Positions 9,392 through 18,801 of a DNA stretch of 64,000 nucleotides are shown in pieces. A model generated the notes under the pieces. It saw nothing but the letters and a program-made list of their open reading frames with translations, did no database searches and was not told the origin of the DNA. A program made the translations under genes and the position numbers. The stretch's first letter is position 1. The number at the start of each line of letters is the position of its first letter. The stretch covers positions 19,557-83,556 of the forward strand of contig JBNJHA010000003.1 in NCBI GenBank assembly GCA_051748085.1. Direction: 5' to 3'. The stretch comes from CAYNNQ01 sp051748085 (GTDB lineage Bacteria; Desulfobacterota; Desulfovibrionia; Desulfovibrionales; Desulfonatronovibrionaceae).

Positions 9392-10270
9392 TTATTGCGC
9401 CTTTTGATACATTATCCCGCCGGGCTTTGAAAGCGGCCTGAACAGGCGGGAATATTTATGCAGGCTTTCGGAATGACCGATAATCAGGTAGCCATCAGTT
9501 AATATATTGTCATAAAACTGATTTATGACCTGTTGCTTCATATCGTCATCAAAATATATTATTACGTTGCGGCAGAAAATAATATGTGATTTAGTTAATC
9601 TCTTTACGGACGTGTTGTCCTTTAGATTCATTATCCGAAAGTCTATCGGTTTTTGTATTTTCGGATGTACTTTATATCCTTCGGCCTCTTTGGTGAAATA
9701 TTTGGATATTATCTGCTTCGGTGTATTGCGCAACGAGTAATCCGTATAGATACCTCTTTTGGCTTTGGAGATCATGGCCGGCGAAAGGTCATTGGCCACA
9801 ATGTTTATTTTCCAGCCGATTACGGACATGCCCAGAAATTCATGGAGAAGGATGGAAATGGTGTAGGCCTCCTCACCCGATGAGCAGCCGGCACACCAGA
9901 TATTCAGTTGTTTTCGGCCGGCTTTGGTTTGGCTGTCGATGACGTTTTTCAAGGCAAAGGTTTTAAATACACCCAGTTGTTTGATGTCACGGAAGAAACT
10001 GGTCTCGTTCGTGGTGATTTTTTCAAACAGGAAATCCAGTTCCTTGTTTTTATCCCTGGATCCTTTGAGATATTTATAATAATCACCGAAACTGCGTAAA
10101 TTTAAAGTTTTTAAGCGTGCCCCCAACCGGTTTTCCAAAAGATATTTCCGCCGCGCAGGGATATCTATCCCGCTTAATTCGTAAATCAAGGCCCTGAGAT
10201 CTGAAAATTCTTTTTCGGACAGGGGAGGTGCCTTGCGCAGACTAAGTGATTTGGATGTGAGAAGTGACAT
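9392..10270 (-). CDS. cheR: CheR chemoreceptor glutamate methyltransferase
   Basis: The 292-residue enzyme methylates glutamates of chemoreceptors using SAM. It has the N-terminal CheR helical domain (about 15-80), FEKITTNETSFFRDIKQL, the SAM motif IWCAGCSSGEEAYTI, and SHIIFCRNVIIYFDDDM near residues 230-246, followed by the IIGHSESL motif. It is the first gene of a three-gene minus-strand group. A possible sigma70 promoter lies 55-83 nt upstream. No methylesterase cheB was found in the window. Confidence 0.94.
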   Translation of the reverse strand: MSLLTSKSLSLRKAPPLSEKEFSDLRALIYELSGIDIPARRKYLLENRLGARLKTLNLRSFGDYYKYLKGSRDKNKELDFLFEKITTNETSFFRDIKQLGVFKTFALKNVIDSQTKAGRKQLNIWCAGCSSGEEAYTISILLHEFLGMSVIGWKINIVANDLSPAMISKAKRGIYTDYSLRNTPKQIISKYFTKEAEGYKVHPKIQKPIDFRIMNLKDNTSVKRLTKSHIIFCRNVIIYFDDDMKQQVINQFYDNILTDGYLIIGHSESLHKYSRLFRPLSKPGGIMYQKAQ

Positions 10271-10733
10271 GTTTTTATCCGCAGTTTAATTAAACGATTA
10301 AGTTCAACAATCTCAATATAGCATATTTTGCTTGCATTTATTTTTCCCGTCAAGACCAAATTAGATAAGTCTGGATAAGATTTTGTTCCCGGATATTATT
10401 CTTTAAGCGGCAATCGAACAGGAGTGTATTCAGTTCTCGACAGGAAATGTGGAACGCTCCAGGTGAAAACTGTTAAAAGTGTATTCATATCCAAATTAAA
10501 ACTATGGACAATCATTTTCCTTTTGTCAATTCAAACTGGAAAAGTATATATTTAATTATTGGTTAAAGTAAATATGGATGCTTTTTTAAATCATTCCCAG
10601 CTATTTCTGATCCGTTTTGCTTTCTTTTTCACACATTTGAAGGTTTTTGCTTGTATTATTCAATGATTTTCCCTAGCTTTTCCGAGCGATATTATTTTAT
10701 TAACTGTAATTTTTCATCAGGCTAAGCAAAATT
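10271..10733. other. 463 nt divergent intergenic region
   Basis: The region is AT-rich and lies between the divergent cheR and DMT-transporter genes. Apart from the cheR promoter candidate, no gene, terminator hairpin or repeat copy was recognised. Confidence 0.5.
10325..10353 (-). promoter_or_regulatory. candidate sigma70 promoter for cheR-HDOD-cheX
   Basis: On the minus strand, TTGACG (10353-10348) and CAAAAT (10330-10325) are separated by exactly 17 nt and point toward cheR. This is a consensus match only. Confidence 0.35.
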
Positions 10734-11627
10734 ATGAAAGAGCGCTGGCTGGCAATTGCCGGACTTATCATAACCATGTTTTTGTGGGGCAGTTCCTTTG
10801 CCGCTTTTAAGATCGCGTATGTCACGTTTACCCCCCTGTGCGCCGTGTTTTTTCGTCTGGTTTTTGCCACGCTGGCTTTTGGTTTTCTGTGGACAAGAGT
10901 TAAACATGCCGGGTATAAACGCGGGGATTGGAAGTGGCTGCTTTTGATGGCCTTTTTTGAGCCGTGCCTGTATTTTGTTTTCGAGGGCTATGCGCTTAAT
11001 CTGACCACGGCCTCGCAAGCGGGTATGATTTCCGCGGTGTTTCCGCTGCTGGTGGCTTTACTAGCCAGGGGGATCCTTGGAGAGAAATTGACTTTAAGGA
11101 CCGTGACTGGATTCGTGACGGCTATTCTGGGAGTGGTCTGGATCAGTGTCGAGAGTAGTTCCAGCGCATCGGCTCCAAATCCGGTTGCCGGGAATATTCT
11201 CGAATTTATGGCCATGCTTTGCGCAGCCGGGTATACTATTGTGGCCCGAAAACTAGGCGCAAACTACCATCCTTTATTTCTGGCCTGTGTACAATCCGTT
11301 GTCGGCTCTGTTTTTTTCGGAATTCTCTTTTTTTGTTCTTCGGAAACCTTGCCGACTGATTTTTACCTGCCGGCGGTAATAAGTGTTATTTATTTGGGCG
11401 TAGTGGTGACATTGGTTGGTTATACTCTTTTCAACTACGGCGTGAGTATAATTCCGGCTGGTCAGGCCTCGGTTTTTATAAATCTTATTCCGGTCTTTGC
11501 GGTTTTTTTGGGTTGGCTTTTTCTGGGGGAAACTTTTAATTCTAAACAGCTTATGGGTGCCGGTTTGGTGTTTCTGGGAGTTGTTGGCAGTCAATGGCGT
11601 TCCTCTGCCTGCAAGAGCGGACCGTAA
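10734..11627 (+). CDS. EamA/DMT-superfamily transporter (RhaT/YdcZ-like fold, ten TM)
   Basis: The 297-residue membrane protein has about ten hydrophobic segments in two EamA repeats. The first starts at MKERWLAIAGLIITMFLWG, with the family signature SSFAAFKIAY; the second follows FMAMLCAAGYTIVARKLG. The family exports small metabolites, including amino acids and nucleotide-derived compounds, and the substrate cannot be read from sequence. The next gene, 30 nt downstream, encodes another small DMT protein, so the two may work together or share regulation. Confidence 0.87.
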   Translation: MKERWLAIAGLIITMFLWGSSFAAFKIAYVTFTPLCAVFFRLVFATLAFGFLWTRVKHAGYKRGDWKWLLLMAFFEPCLYFVFEGYALNLTTASQAGMISAVFPLLVALLARGILGEKLTLRTVTGFVTAILGVVWISVESSSSASAPNPVAGNILEFMAMLCAAGYTIVARKLGANYHPLFLACVQSVVGSVFFGILFFCSSETLPTDFYLPAVISVIYLGVVVTLVGYTLFNYGVSIIPAGQASVFINLIPVFAVFLGWLFLGETFNSKQLMGAGLVFLGVVGSQWRSSACKSGP

Positions 11628-11657
11628 ACGGCAATTATCCCCAGCTATAAGGAAGTC

Positions 11658-12104
11658 ATGATGGATTTTTTGTATCTTTTTCTGGCGCTTGGCGCCGGAC
11701 TTTTGATGCCGGTCCAGGCCGGGGTTAACGCCCAGTTGAGTGAACATGTCGGAGGATCCCTGACGGCAGCCCTGATTTCATTCGTGATCGGCACGACAGC
11801 TCTGCTTGCAACCAGTTTTTTGCTGCGTCTGCCCATGCCCGGCATTGCCGCGGCGGCATCCATTCCTCTCTGGAAATGGTGTGGGGGCTTTCTCGGGGCG
11901 CTGTTCGTGACCGCGACCATTTTTCTGGCTCCCAAACTGGGAGCGGTAACTCTTCTGGCGCTTCTGGTCAGCGGGCAAATGGTGGCCTCCCTTATTCTGG
12001 ACCATTTTGGATGGCTGGGATATCCGATTCATTCAGTTTCCATGCCGCGTGTCATGGGGGTATTATTTTTGCTGGCCGGCGTAATTCTGATTCAGAAATT
12101 TTAA
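11658..12104 (+). CDS. YdcZ/DUF606-type small DMT transporter
   Basis: The 148-residue protein has about five hydrophobic segments and the family-typical start FLYLFLALGAGLLMPVQAGVN, followed by LTAALISFVIGTTALL and a C-terminal LLVSGQMVASLILDHFGWLG. The length fits one half of a DMT transporter, and the family often acts as a homodimer. AAGGAAGTC precedes the ATG. It follows the EamA gene by 30 nt on the same strand. Substrate unknown. Confidence 0.85.
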   Translation: MMDFLYLFLALGAGLLMPVQAGVNAQLSEHVGGSLTAALISFVIGTTALLATSFLLRLPMPGIAAAASIPLWKWCGGFLGALFVTATIFLAPKLGAVTLLALLVSGQMVASLILDHFGWLGYPIHSVSMPRVMGVLFLLAGVILIQKF

Positions 12105-12109
12105 ATATT

Positions 12110-12187
12110 ACTCCGGATGATTATAAGCAATATTCACCCCCGACAGCAGGACGGCGTTTATCCGTCTTTCAAACCGGAGTATATTTT
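12110..12187 (+). other. inverted-repeat structured segment after the DMT gene
   Basis: ACTCCGG near 12110 can pair with CCGGAGT near 12180, enclosing a smaller hairpin GACGG-cgtttat-CCGTC. It could be a 3' structure of the transporter transcript or a small RNA. No poly-T tail follows. Confidence 0.3.
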
Positions 12188-12385
12188 TGCTCGCATTGCC
12201 AACCTTTCTGCATCTTCAACCCGACCCGGGGTTTTTCAGCAATTATTTTTTAAATCGATATAAATCCGCAACTGAGTCAAAATGTTTAAACTGCTGGATA
12301 AAGGCGTTTAAAATGAACCCTGCGGATGGCGGAGGGTAATGGATTGTGCATGAATGCATTTTTTGCTAGAGGTAAAGAAAATACG

Positions 12386-12425
12386 TATCTGTTCGCCAAA
12401 TTTTTTATGCGCTGTGAACAGTTAC
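12386..12425 (+). repeat. dispersed ~40 nt element, copy d
   Basis: GTATCTGTTCGCCAA near the left end and GTGAACAGTTAC (12414-12425) at the right end form an imperfect inverted repeat around a T-rich centre. The element lies 100 nt upstream of proA. Confidence 0.65.
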
Positions 12426-12527
12426 GATTTTTATGCAAAATTCCGGATGGATGAATAATTGTTTTAGTGTTCGAAAATGAGCATATCCAGGGAAATTCAT
12501 AACAAAGTAATATGCCGGGAGTTAGTT

Positions 12528-13778
12528 ATGAGCGGAATAATCGATCTGGCCCGAAATGCAAAGCAGGCGGGCAAGGATGTGGCCCAGGCCGGAGACCGGG
12601 AAAAAAATGCCTTTCTGGTCCGGTTGGCTGATATTTTGCGTAATGAACAGGAAAAAATAATAAAATCCAATGCAAAAGATCTTGCAGCAGCTGAAGACGC
12701 AGGGCTTGACGCCGCGCGATTAGACCGTTTGCGTATTACCGGGAAAACTATAGAGGATATGGCTGTTTCCTGCGAAGAGGTGGCTGCTCTTAAAGACCCG
12801 GTGGGGGAAATCGAACGGATGAACAGGCTGTCAAACGGGCTGCAGGTGGGACGTATGAGAATTCCCCTGGGAGTCGTAGCGATTATATATGAATCGCGGC
12901 CAAACGTTACAATAGATGCTGCTATTTTGTGCCTAAAGGCCGGGAATGCAGTGGTTTTGCGTGGCGGTTCCGAAGCCTTTGAATCCAATAAATGCCTGGC
13001 GGGTATCCTTGGACGGGCGTTAAACGATTCCGGACTAAACGGAGATGCCGTGGCTTTCATCCCGACTACGGATCGAAAGGCGGTGCAGGAAATGCTGAGT
13101 CTTGATCAATATATTGACGTGGTCATCCCGCGTGGAGGCGAAGGATTGATTCGAACGGTTGTAGAGCAGGCAACCATGCCGGTTCTAAAACATTACAAGG
13201 GTGTCTGTCATATTTACGTGCACAATGATGCGGATCTAAATATGGCCCTGGAGATAGTCAGAAATGCCAAAGTGCAGCGTCCCGGTGTATGCAATGCCTT
13301 GGAATGTCTTCTGGTGCACAAGGACATTGCACCCGAATTCCTGCCCAGGCTGAAGGAATATTTGAAAAAGGACAACGTTGTTTATAAGGCCTGTGCCGCT
13401 TCGTTGCCTTATTTGGGGGAGACGGCTTTCCCGGCGGAAAACAGTGATTGGGGACGGGAATTTCTTGCCTTGCAAATGGCCGTGCGCATTGTCGAATCCC
13501 AAAAGCAGGCCAGCGACCATATTTATGATTATGGCTCGAATCATTCCGAGGCGATCGTAACCAATGACTACTCCAGAGCAATGCGTTTTGTGCGGGAAAT
13601 AGATGCTTCCGCGGTTCTGGTCAATGCGTCGACCCGGTTCAATGACGGGGGGCAGTTCGGGTTGGGAGCGGAAATCGGGATATCCACCTCAAAAATACAT
13701 GCCTACGGCCCGATGGGGGTGCACGAATTGACAAGTTCTAAATTTGTCGCTTTCGGCCAGGGACAGACGCGTGACTGA
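12528..13778 (+). CDS. proA: gamma-glutamyl phosphate reductase
   Basis: The 416-residue enzyme makes glutamate-5-semialdehyde in proline synthesis, using NADPH. Signatures are RMRIPLGVVAIIYESRPNVT (cofactor/substrate region), LKAGNAVVLRGGSEA, IPRGGEGLIR and the catalytic cysteine in RPGVCNALECLLVH. The ATG at 12528, with CGGGAG 6 nt upstream, gives the usual family length. An in-frame ATG at 12477 would add an unconserved 17-residue extension. No proB is adjacent. The 424 nt upstream contain the structured segment and repeat copy d listed separately. Confidence 0.95.
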   Translation: MSGIIDLARNAKQAGKDVAQAGDREKNAFLVRLADILRNEQEKIIKSNAKDLAAAEDAGLDAARLDRLRITGKTIEDMAVSCEEVAALKDPVGEIERMNRLSNGLQVGRMRIPLGVVAIIYESRPNVTIDAAILCLKAGNAVVLRGGSEAFESNKCLAGILGRALNDSGLNGDAVAFIPTTDRKAVQEMLSLDQYIDVVIPRGGEGLIRTVVEQATMPVLKHYKGVCHIYVHNDADLNMALEIVRNAKVQRPGVCNALECLLVHKDIAPEFLPRLKEYLKKDNVVYKACAASLPYLGETAFPAENSDWGREFLALQMAVRIVESQKQASDHIYDYGSNHSEAIVTNDYSRAMRFVREIDASAVLVNASTRFNDGGQFGLGAEIGISTSKIHAYGPMGVHELTSSKFVAFGQGQTRD

Positions 13779-13943
13779 CCGTGCGGCCTGTACCATTTGA
13801 AAAAGGACGGGCCTGTGTTTTGGATTTATGCAGGGGTATTTCCGTTGTTGACAATTTCAACCGACCGATATCTATTCAAAAGTCCAAAGAGTTTAGCATG
13901 GAAGTTGTTTCCCGGCTGTCAGTCTGGGTAGCTTAGCGTGATC

Positions 13944-15020
13944 ATGAACAAAGAAAAACGGAATTCCAGGCACAAGGGTAAGTGGATCAAGAAGCTTTCC
14001 CGGGAAATATACCAGTGGAGATTCAGGCACAGAATGTTTTTTCCCGTGATCAGCGGCGGGATATTTCTGAGTCTGGTTTTTATTTTTGGATTGTATATTT
14101 TTGTTTTCGTTGAGGGCTGGGGCTGGCTGGACAGTTTTTATCAGGTGGTGATTACCCTGTCCACTGTCGGTTTTACGGAAGTAAGACCTCTTAGTGAAAC
14201 GGGCAGGATGCTTACTTCCATTCTTATTCTTCTTGGAGTCGGCAGTTTTGCTTATCTGGTAGGTTCCTTTACTCAGGTTATTGTTGAGGGTCATTTGAGA
14301 AATTTTATCGGGAGACGCAGGGTGCAAAAGATTATAGGTTCGCTGGAAGATCATTTTATAATCTGCGGGTTCGGCCGCATTGGATCAGTAGTGGCCGGGG
14401 AGATAAAAAAAGAGGGTTTTTCAGTAGTTGTCGTGGAAAACAATCCGGAAATAATTCAACAATTGGAATCCGAAGGGCATTTATTTATTGAGGGGGACGC
14501 GACTTCTGATCAGGTTTTGCTTTCGGCCAACCTGATGAATGCCCGGGCCCTTATCACCACGCTTAACCAGGAATCCAAAAATGTTTATGTGACTCTCACC
14601 GCCCGGCAACTTTCCCCGGAAATTACATTGATTGCCCGCGCGGAGCGGGAAGATTCAATCAAAAAGCTTAAGTTCGCCGGAGCAGACCGGGTGCTTACCC
14701 CGCATATAATCGGCGGCATGCGCATGGCTCAGATTGTTTTACGGCCTACCGTAACCGATTTTCTGGAATTGGCCATGCAGGGCAAGAACCTCGATTTGTT
14801 AATGGAAGAGCTGGAAATAACCCCCGGTTCGTTTTTGGTCGGTAAGGATCTTATTCAGTCTGATATTCGCCCCAAGTATAACCTGATTATCATTGCAATT
14901 AAAAATAAAGACGGAGATATGAATTTTAATCCCCAGCCCCGAACTGTGCTTGACTCCGGAGATACACTTATCGCCGTGGGCAAGCAGGATAACCTGGAAA
15001 GACTGCGTGAGATTTTGTAA
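13944..15020 (+). CDS. two-TM potassium channel with cytoplasmic RCK (TrkA-N/TrkA-C) domain
   Basis: The ~358-residue protein has a membrane helix (about 34-57), a pore loop with filter-like LSTVGFTEV, and a second helix (about 88-110). A TrkA-N Rossmann domain (HFIICGFGRIGSVVAGEI, acidic VVVVENNPE) and a TrkA-C domain (about 275-358) follow. This is the MthK-like layout of ligand-gated K+ channels. The filter reads TVGFT rather than TVGYG. An ATG at 13944 is preferred over an in-frame GTG at 13938, but neither has a clear ribosome binding site. ligA starts directly after its stop. Confidence 0.88.
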   Translation: MNKEKRNSRHKGKWIKKLSREIYQWRFRHRMFFPVISGGIFLSLVFIFGLYIFVFVEGWGWLDSFYQVVITLSTVGFTEVRPLSETGRMLTSILILLGVGSFAYLVGSFTQVIVEGHLRNFIGRRRVQKIIGSLEDHFIICGFGRIGSVVAGEIKKEGFSVVVVENNPEIIQQLESEGHLFIEGDATSDQVLLSANLMNARALITTLNQESKNVYVTLTARQLSPEITLIARAEREDSIKKLKFAGADRVLTPHIIGGMRMAQIVLRPTVTDFLELAMQGKNLDLLMEELEITPGSFLVGKDLIQSDIRPKYNLIIIAIKNKDGDMNFNPQPRTVLDSGDTLIAVGKQDNLERLREIL

Positions 15021-17078
15021 ATGAAGCGGAACGAGCAGAATCCCGCCGAGCGGATTAATGAACTGCGGCGGCTTATAACCTATCATGATTATCGTTATTA
15101 TGTCCTGGATGACCCGCTTATCTCCGATCCGGAATATGATGCCCTGTTCAAGGAACTTCAACAATTGGAGGAAGAAAATCCGGAGCTTGATGATCCCAAT
15201 TCCCCGACCAAAAAAATAGGCGGGAAACCGCTTTCCGAGTTTAAGCAGCGCGAACATGGGGTTCCCATGTACAGTCTGGACAATGCTTTTTCCGCGTCCG
15301 GATTTGAAGATTTCGTGCAAAGACTTTATCGATATCTGGATGAAAAGGACATGGAATTTTGGGTTGATCCCAAATTGGACGGCCTGGCCGTGGAGTTGAT
15401 TTTTGAAAACGGGGTTTTGACTGGCGCGGCGACACGCGGCAACGGATATATCGGCGAAGATATTTCCGCGAACGCCCGTACTTTGCGCAATGTCCCCCTG
15501 CGCCTTCTTCAGGGGGCGGAGATCCCCGATTATCTCGAGGTCCGGGGCGAGGTGGTCATCAAAAAGGACGATTTTTATCGTCTCAATTCCCGGCAGGTGG
15601 ACAGGGGAGAAAAGGCGTTCGCCAATTCGCGCAATGCCGCAGCCGGGTCCATGCGTCAACTCGATTCCAGGATTACCGCCTCCAGACCCCTCCTTTTCTA
15701 TGCCTACGGAGTGGGACGCGTGGATCGGGGGGAGAATAAACCGGGTTGGAACAGACAATCCGAAATTGCCGCCGGGTTGCGAAAAATGGGCCTGTCCACT
15801 GCCCCGGAAGGTCGGTTTTGTCCGGACAGGCGGGCAGTACTTGATTATTTTAAGTATATTCGGGACAAACGCGATGAATTTCCTGTGGAAATCGACGGGG
15901 TGGTAGTCAAGGTGGATTCTCTCGAGGCCCAGAATCGGGCCGGATTTACCTCCCGTTTTCCGCGCTGGGCCCTGGCCTTGAAATTCCCGGCGCAGCAGGC
16001 CGAGACCGTGCTCAAAGATATCCGCATTCAGGTGGGCCGAACCGGGGTCCTTACTCCGGTGGCAGAGCTTGAACCGGTGCAGATTGGTGGTGTTACCGTG
16101 TCCAGGGCGACCTTGCACAATAAGGATGAAATCAAGGCCAAGGAGCTGTATCTGGGAGACAAAGTAATAGTGCAAAGGGCCGGGGATGTGATCCCCGAAG
16201 TGGTACGTCCGGTATTTGAAAAAAGGGACGGTTCCGAGAAGAAGTTCATTTTCCCGGATAATTGTCCGGTATGTGGCAGTAAAGCCGTTCGTCTCCCCGG
16301 GGAGGTCGCGGTACGGTGTGTGAATTTTTCCTGCCCGGCCCGTCTTGTCCAGGCCCTTAAACATTTTGTATCCAAAAGCGGTCTGGATATTGAGGGACTG
16401 GGCGGAAAATGGATTGAAATCCTTGTCGAGCATAAAATATTAAGATCCCCGGCCGACATATTCACCCTGAACAGAAGTGATTTGCTTCCCCTGGACCGGA
16501 TGGGGGAAAAACTGGCGGATAAGATTATCCGTGCAATTGAAACAGCCAGAAACAAGGTGACCATGCACCGGTTTCTGGCCGCGTTGGGCATAAGACTTGT
16601 CGGCGAACAGACAGCCAAATCCCTGCAAAGGCATTTTAAAAATCCGGATGAACTGTCCCGGGCTGGGAAGTATGAATTGCAGAATATACAGGATATCGGC
16701 CCGGAGATAGCCGCTTCCATCCAGGAATTTTTCGCCAATCCGGAGAATAAAAAAATGCTTGAACGCTTCAAGGAATTGGGCGTCTGGCCGGAAAGCGGAG
16801 AGACAAATGAAAGCACCGCCGAAAAATCATTTTTGACCGCCAAAAGATTTGTATTGACCGGGTCCTTGGATTCGATGACCCGGGAGGAGGCCAAAAGCAA
16901 GGTGGAAAATCTCGGTGGGCGGGTAATTTCAGCCATGTCCTCAAAGGTCGATTATCTGGTCGCCGGGAAAAAGCCGGGCGGCAAACTGGCCAAGGCGAAA
17001 AAATTAGGAGTACCCGTTCTGGGGGAAGAGGAATTTCAAAAGCTGATAAATAAAGAAAAACAGGATTTCAAACACTAG
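15021..17078 (+). CDS. ligA: NAD+-dependent DNA ligase
   Basis: The 685-residue ligase joins nicks using NAD+. The domains run Ia (YHDYRYYVLDDPLISDPEYD), the adenylation domain with K118 in KLDG, the OB fold (VGRTGVLTPVAELEPV), a Cys4 zinc finger (CPVCG near residue 414 and CVNFSCPAR), the helix-hairpin-helix repeats, and a C-terminal BRCT domain (KRFVLTGSLDSMTREEA). Length is standard. The start ATG directly abuts the stop of the channel gene. A long frame on the opposite strand is a shadow of this gene. Confidence 0.97.
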   Translation: MKRNEQNPAERINELRRLITYHDYRYYVLDDPLISDPEYDALFKELQQLEEENPELDDPNSPTKKIGGKPLSEFKQREHGVPMYSLDNAFSASGFEDFVQRLYRYLDEKDMEFWVDPKLDGLAVELIFENGVLTGAATRGNGYIGEDISANARTLRNVPLRLLQGAEIPDYLEVRGEVVIKKDDFYRLNSRQVDRGEKAFANSRNAAAGSMRQLDSRITASRPLLFYAYGVGRVDRGENKPGWNRQSEIAAGLRKMGLSTAPEGRFCPDRRAVLDYFKYIRDKRDEFPVEIDGVVVKVDSLEAQNRAGFTSRFPRWALALKFPAQQAETVLKDIRIQVGRTGVLTPVAELEPVQIGGVTVSRATLHNKDEIKAKELYLGDKVIVQRAGDVIPEVVRPVFEKRDGSEKKFIFPDNCPVCGSKAVRLPGEVAVRCVNFSCPARLVQALKHFVSKSGLDIEGLGGKWIEILVEHKILRSPADIFTLNRSDLLPLDRMGEKLADKIIRAIETARNKVTMHRFLAALGIRLVGEQTAKSLQRHFKNPDELSRAGKYELQNIQDIGPEIAASIQEFFANPENKKMLERFKELGVWPESGETNESTAEKSFLTAKRFVLTGSLDSMTREEAKSKVENLGGRVISAMSSKVDYLVAGKKPGGKLAKAKKLGVPVLGEEEFQKLINKEKQDFKH

Positions 17079-17097
17079 ATTTTCATAAGGAGGATGT

Positions 17098-17880
17098 ATG
17101 CCAACTTCTGTAATAGTTACCGGAGCAAACGGCAGGATGGGGACGACAATCGCGGAACTGACAAAGGCCGATGCCGATCTTGAACTTTTGGCTGTAATCG
17201 AACGTCCGGGCTTTGAACAGGATTTGGATAGATTCGGGGCCGAGGTGTTTACCGATGTAAAAAAAGCCCTGAAAAATAATTCCGGGGCCATCGTGGTTGA
17301 TTTTACCTCGCCGGATGCGAGTATGGAATTGGTTCAAAATTGTGATACATTTTCTTGTGGAGCGGTTTTGGGCACAACCGGCTTTTCCGCCTCGCAAGTC
17401 AAAGAGCTGGAAAAGGTCGCCGCAAGCACTTCGCTTTTCTGGGCACCGAATATGAGTGTCGGCATAAATACGCTGCTTAAGATTTTACCTGAATTAACCC
17501 AGTTGCTGGGAGAGAAGTATGATGTGGAAATATCTGAAACCCATCACAAACATAAAAAAGACGCTCCGAGCGGAACCGCCCTTAAACTTGCCGAGGTGCT
17601 GGCCGAGGCCAGAAATATGAATATGGACGAACACGGGAAGTTTTGCAGACACGGAATGATCGGAGAGAGAAAACAGGATGAGCTTGGGGTGCAAACCCTG
17701 CGCGGCGGTGATGTTGTTGGTGATCATACCGTCTTTTATTTTGGGCCGGGCGAAAGAATAGAAGTCACCCATAGGGCGCATTCCCGCGAGACTTTTGCTC
17801 AGGGAGCTTTAAGGGCCGCCAAGTGGCTGTCTTCGCAGCAGCCCGGTCGTTTGTATTCCATGTCTGATTTATTAACCTAA
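17098..17880 (+). CDS. dapB: 4-hydroxy-tetrahydrodipicolinate reductase
   Basis: The 260-residue enzyme of lysine/diaminopimelate synthesis has the N-terminal nucleotide-binding motif TGANGRMGTTIAEL, the GTTGF motif, and the substrate motif ETHHKHKKDAPSGTALKLAE with the catalytic His-His and Lys. The later DHTVFYFGPGERIEVTHRA segment is also typical. AAGGAGG lies 5 nt upstream of the ATG, a near-perfect ribosome binding site. It follows ligA by 19 nt and precedes the MoxR gene by 3 nt, so it may be read with both. Confidence 0.95.
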   Translation: MPTSVIVTGANGRMGTTIAELTKADADLELLAVIERPGFEQDLDRFGAEVFTDVKKALKNNSGAIVVDFTSPDASMELVQNCDTFSCGAVLGTTGFSASQVKELEKVAASTSLFWAPNMSVGINTLLKILPELTQLLGEKYDVEISETHHKHKKDAPSGTALKLAEVLAEARNMNMDEHGKFCRHGMIGERKQDELGVQTLRGGDVVGDHTVFYFGPGERIEVTHRAHSRETFAQGALRAAKWLSSQQPGRLYSMSDLLT

Positions 17881-17883
17881 GCT

Positions 17884-18801
17884 ATGTCCGATTTTGTAAG
17901 CGATATAACAAAAAGCGTAAGCCGGATCGTTTTGGGCAAAGAGGAAGAGATCAGACTGGCTTTGACCTGCCTTTTTGCCGGGGGCCATCTGCTTATCGAA
18001 GATTTACCAGGGATAGGCAAAACCACTATGGCTTATGCCCTGGCCCGGGTTCTTGGACTTGATTTCAACCGGATACAGTTTACTAATGACTTATTGCCCG
18101 GGGATATTCTCGGTGTGGGAGTCTATGAACAAAAAAACGCGCAATTTGTTTTTCATCCCGGCCCGGTATTCACTCATATTCTTTTGGCCGATGAAATAAA
18201 TCGGGCCACTCCCAAGACGCAAAGCGCCCTTCTGGAAGCCATGGAAGAAGGACAGGTAAGTGTCGAAGGTCAAACCAGAAAGCTTAAAGAACCTTTTTTT
18301 GTGATTGCCACTCAGAATCCGCAAGAACAGGCGGGCACTTTTCCGCTGCCGGAATCACAAATGGACCGTTTTCTGATGCGGATTACAATAGGCTATCCTG
18401 ACTATGACGCCGAGCGCGAACTTTTAAGGGCCGGGCGGATGAAAGAAAAAGCGGAAGTTCTCTCTTCGATTCTTTCCGCGGACAAGGTTTTGCGGGTGCA
18501 GAATGAAATTTCCGGCATTAAGGCTACGGAGGCCTTGCTCGCGTATATTCAGGATATTCTGGATTTCAGCAGACAACATGACAGAATCATTACCGGCCTT
18601 TCACCCCGGGCCGGGTTGAATTTACTGCAGGCGGCACGCTCGCGCGCTTTTATGGAAGACAGGGCCTATGTCCTGCCCGAAGATGTGCAACGCGTATTCG
18701 TTCCGGTAGCCGGGCATCGCCTGCGCGATGCTCAGAGTCGGCGTGAATTCAATAAAAGCCAGTTGACGGAATTTCTTAAGCAAATACCTGTGCCTGTATG
18801 A
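17884..18801 (+). CDS. MoxR-family AAA+ ATPase
   Basis: The 305-residue ATPase has Walker A DLPGIGKTTM (about 39-48), Walker B-like ILLADEINRATPKTQSALLEAM, and the MoxR sensor region ATQNPQEQAGTFPLPESQMDRF. MoxR proteins act as chaperone-like remodelers, commonly encoded with DUF58 and transglutaminase genes, as here. The stop overlaps the start of the DUF58 gene (ATGA), so translation is coupled. Its client in this organism is unknown. Confidence 0.92.
   Translation: MSDFVSDITKSVSRIVLGKEEEIRLALTCLFAGGHLLIEDLPGIGKTTMAYALARVLGLDFNRIQFTNDLLPGDILGVGVYEQKNAQFVFHPGPVFTHILLADEINRATPKTQSALLEAMEEGQVSVEGQTRKLKEPFFVIATQNPQEQAGTFPLPESQMDRFLMRITIGYPDYDAERELLRAGRMKEKAEVLSSILSADKVLRVQNEISGIKATEALLAYIQDILDFSRQHDRIITGLSPRAGLNLLQAARSRAFMEDRAYVLPEDVQRVFVPVAGHRLRDAQSRREFNKSQLTEFLKQIPVPV

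Noticed and set aside
10734..12104. Exporter pair as part of a resistance or defence island
   Set aside because: No resistance determinant, regulator or mobile gene adjoins it; ordinary DMT exporters explain it.
14799..16433. Long open frame (544 residues) on the minus strand across the K+ channel end and ligA
   Set aside because: Entirely antisense to well-supported genes, with a composition typical of shadow frames and no recognisable domain.
16028..16936. 302-residue minus-strand frame inside ligA
   Set aside because: Antisense to the zinc-finger, HhH and BRCT part of ligA; no domain or ribosome binding site.
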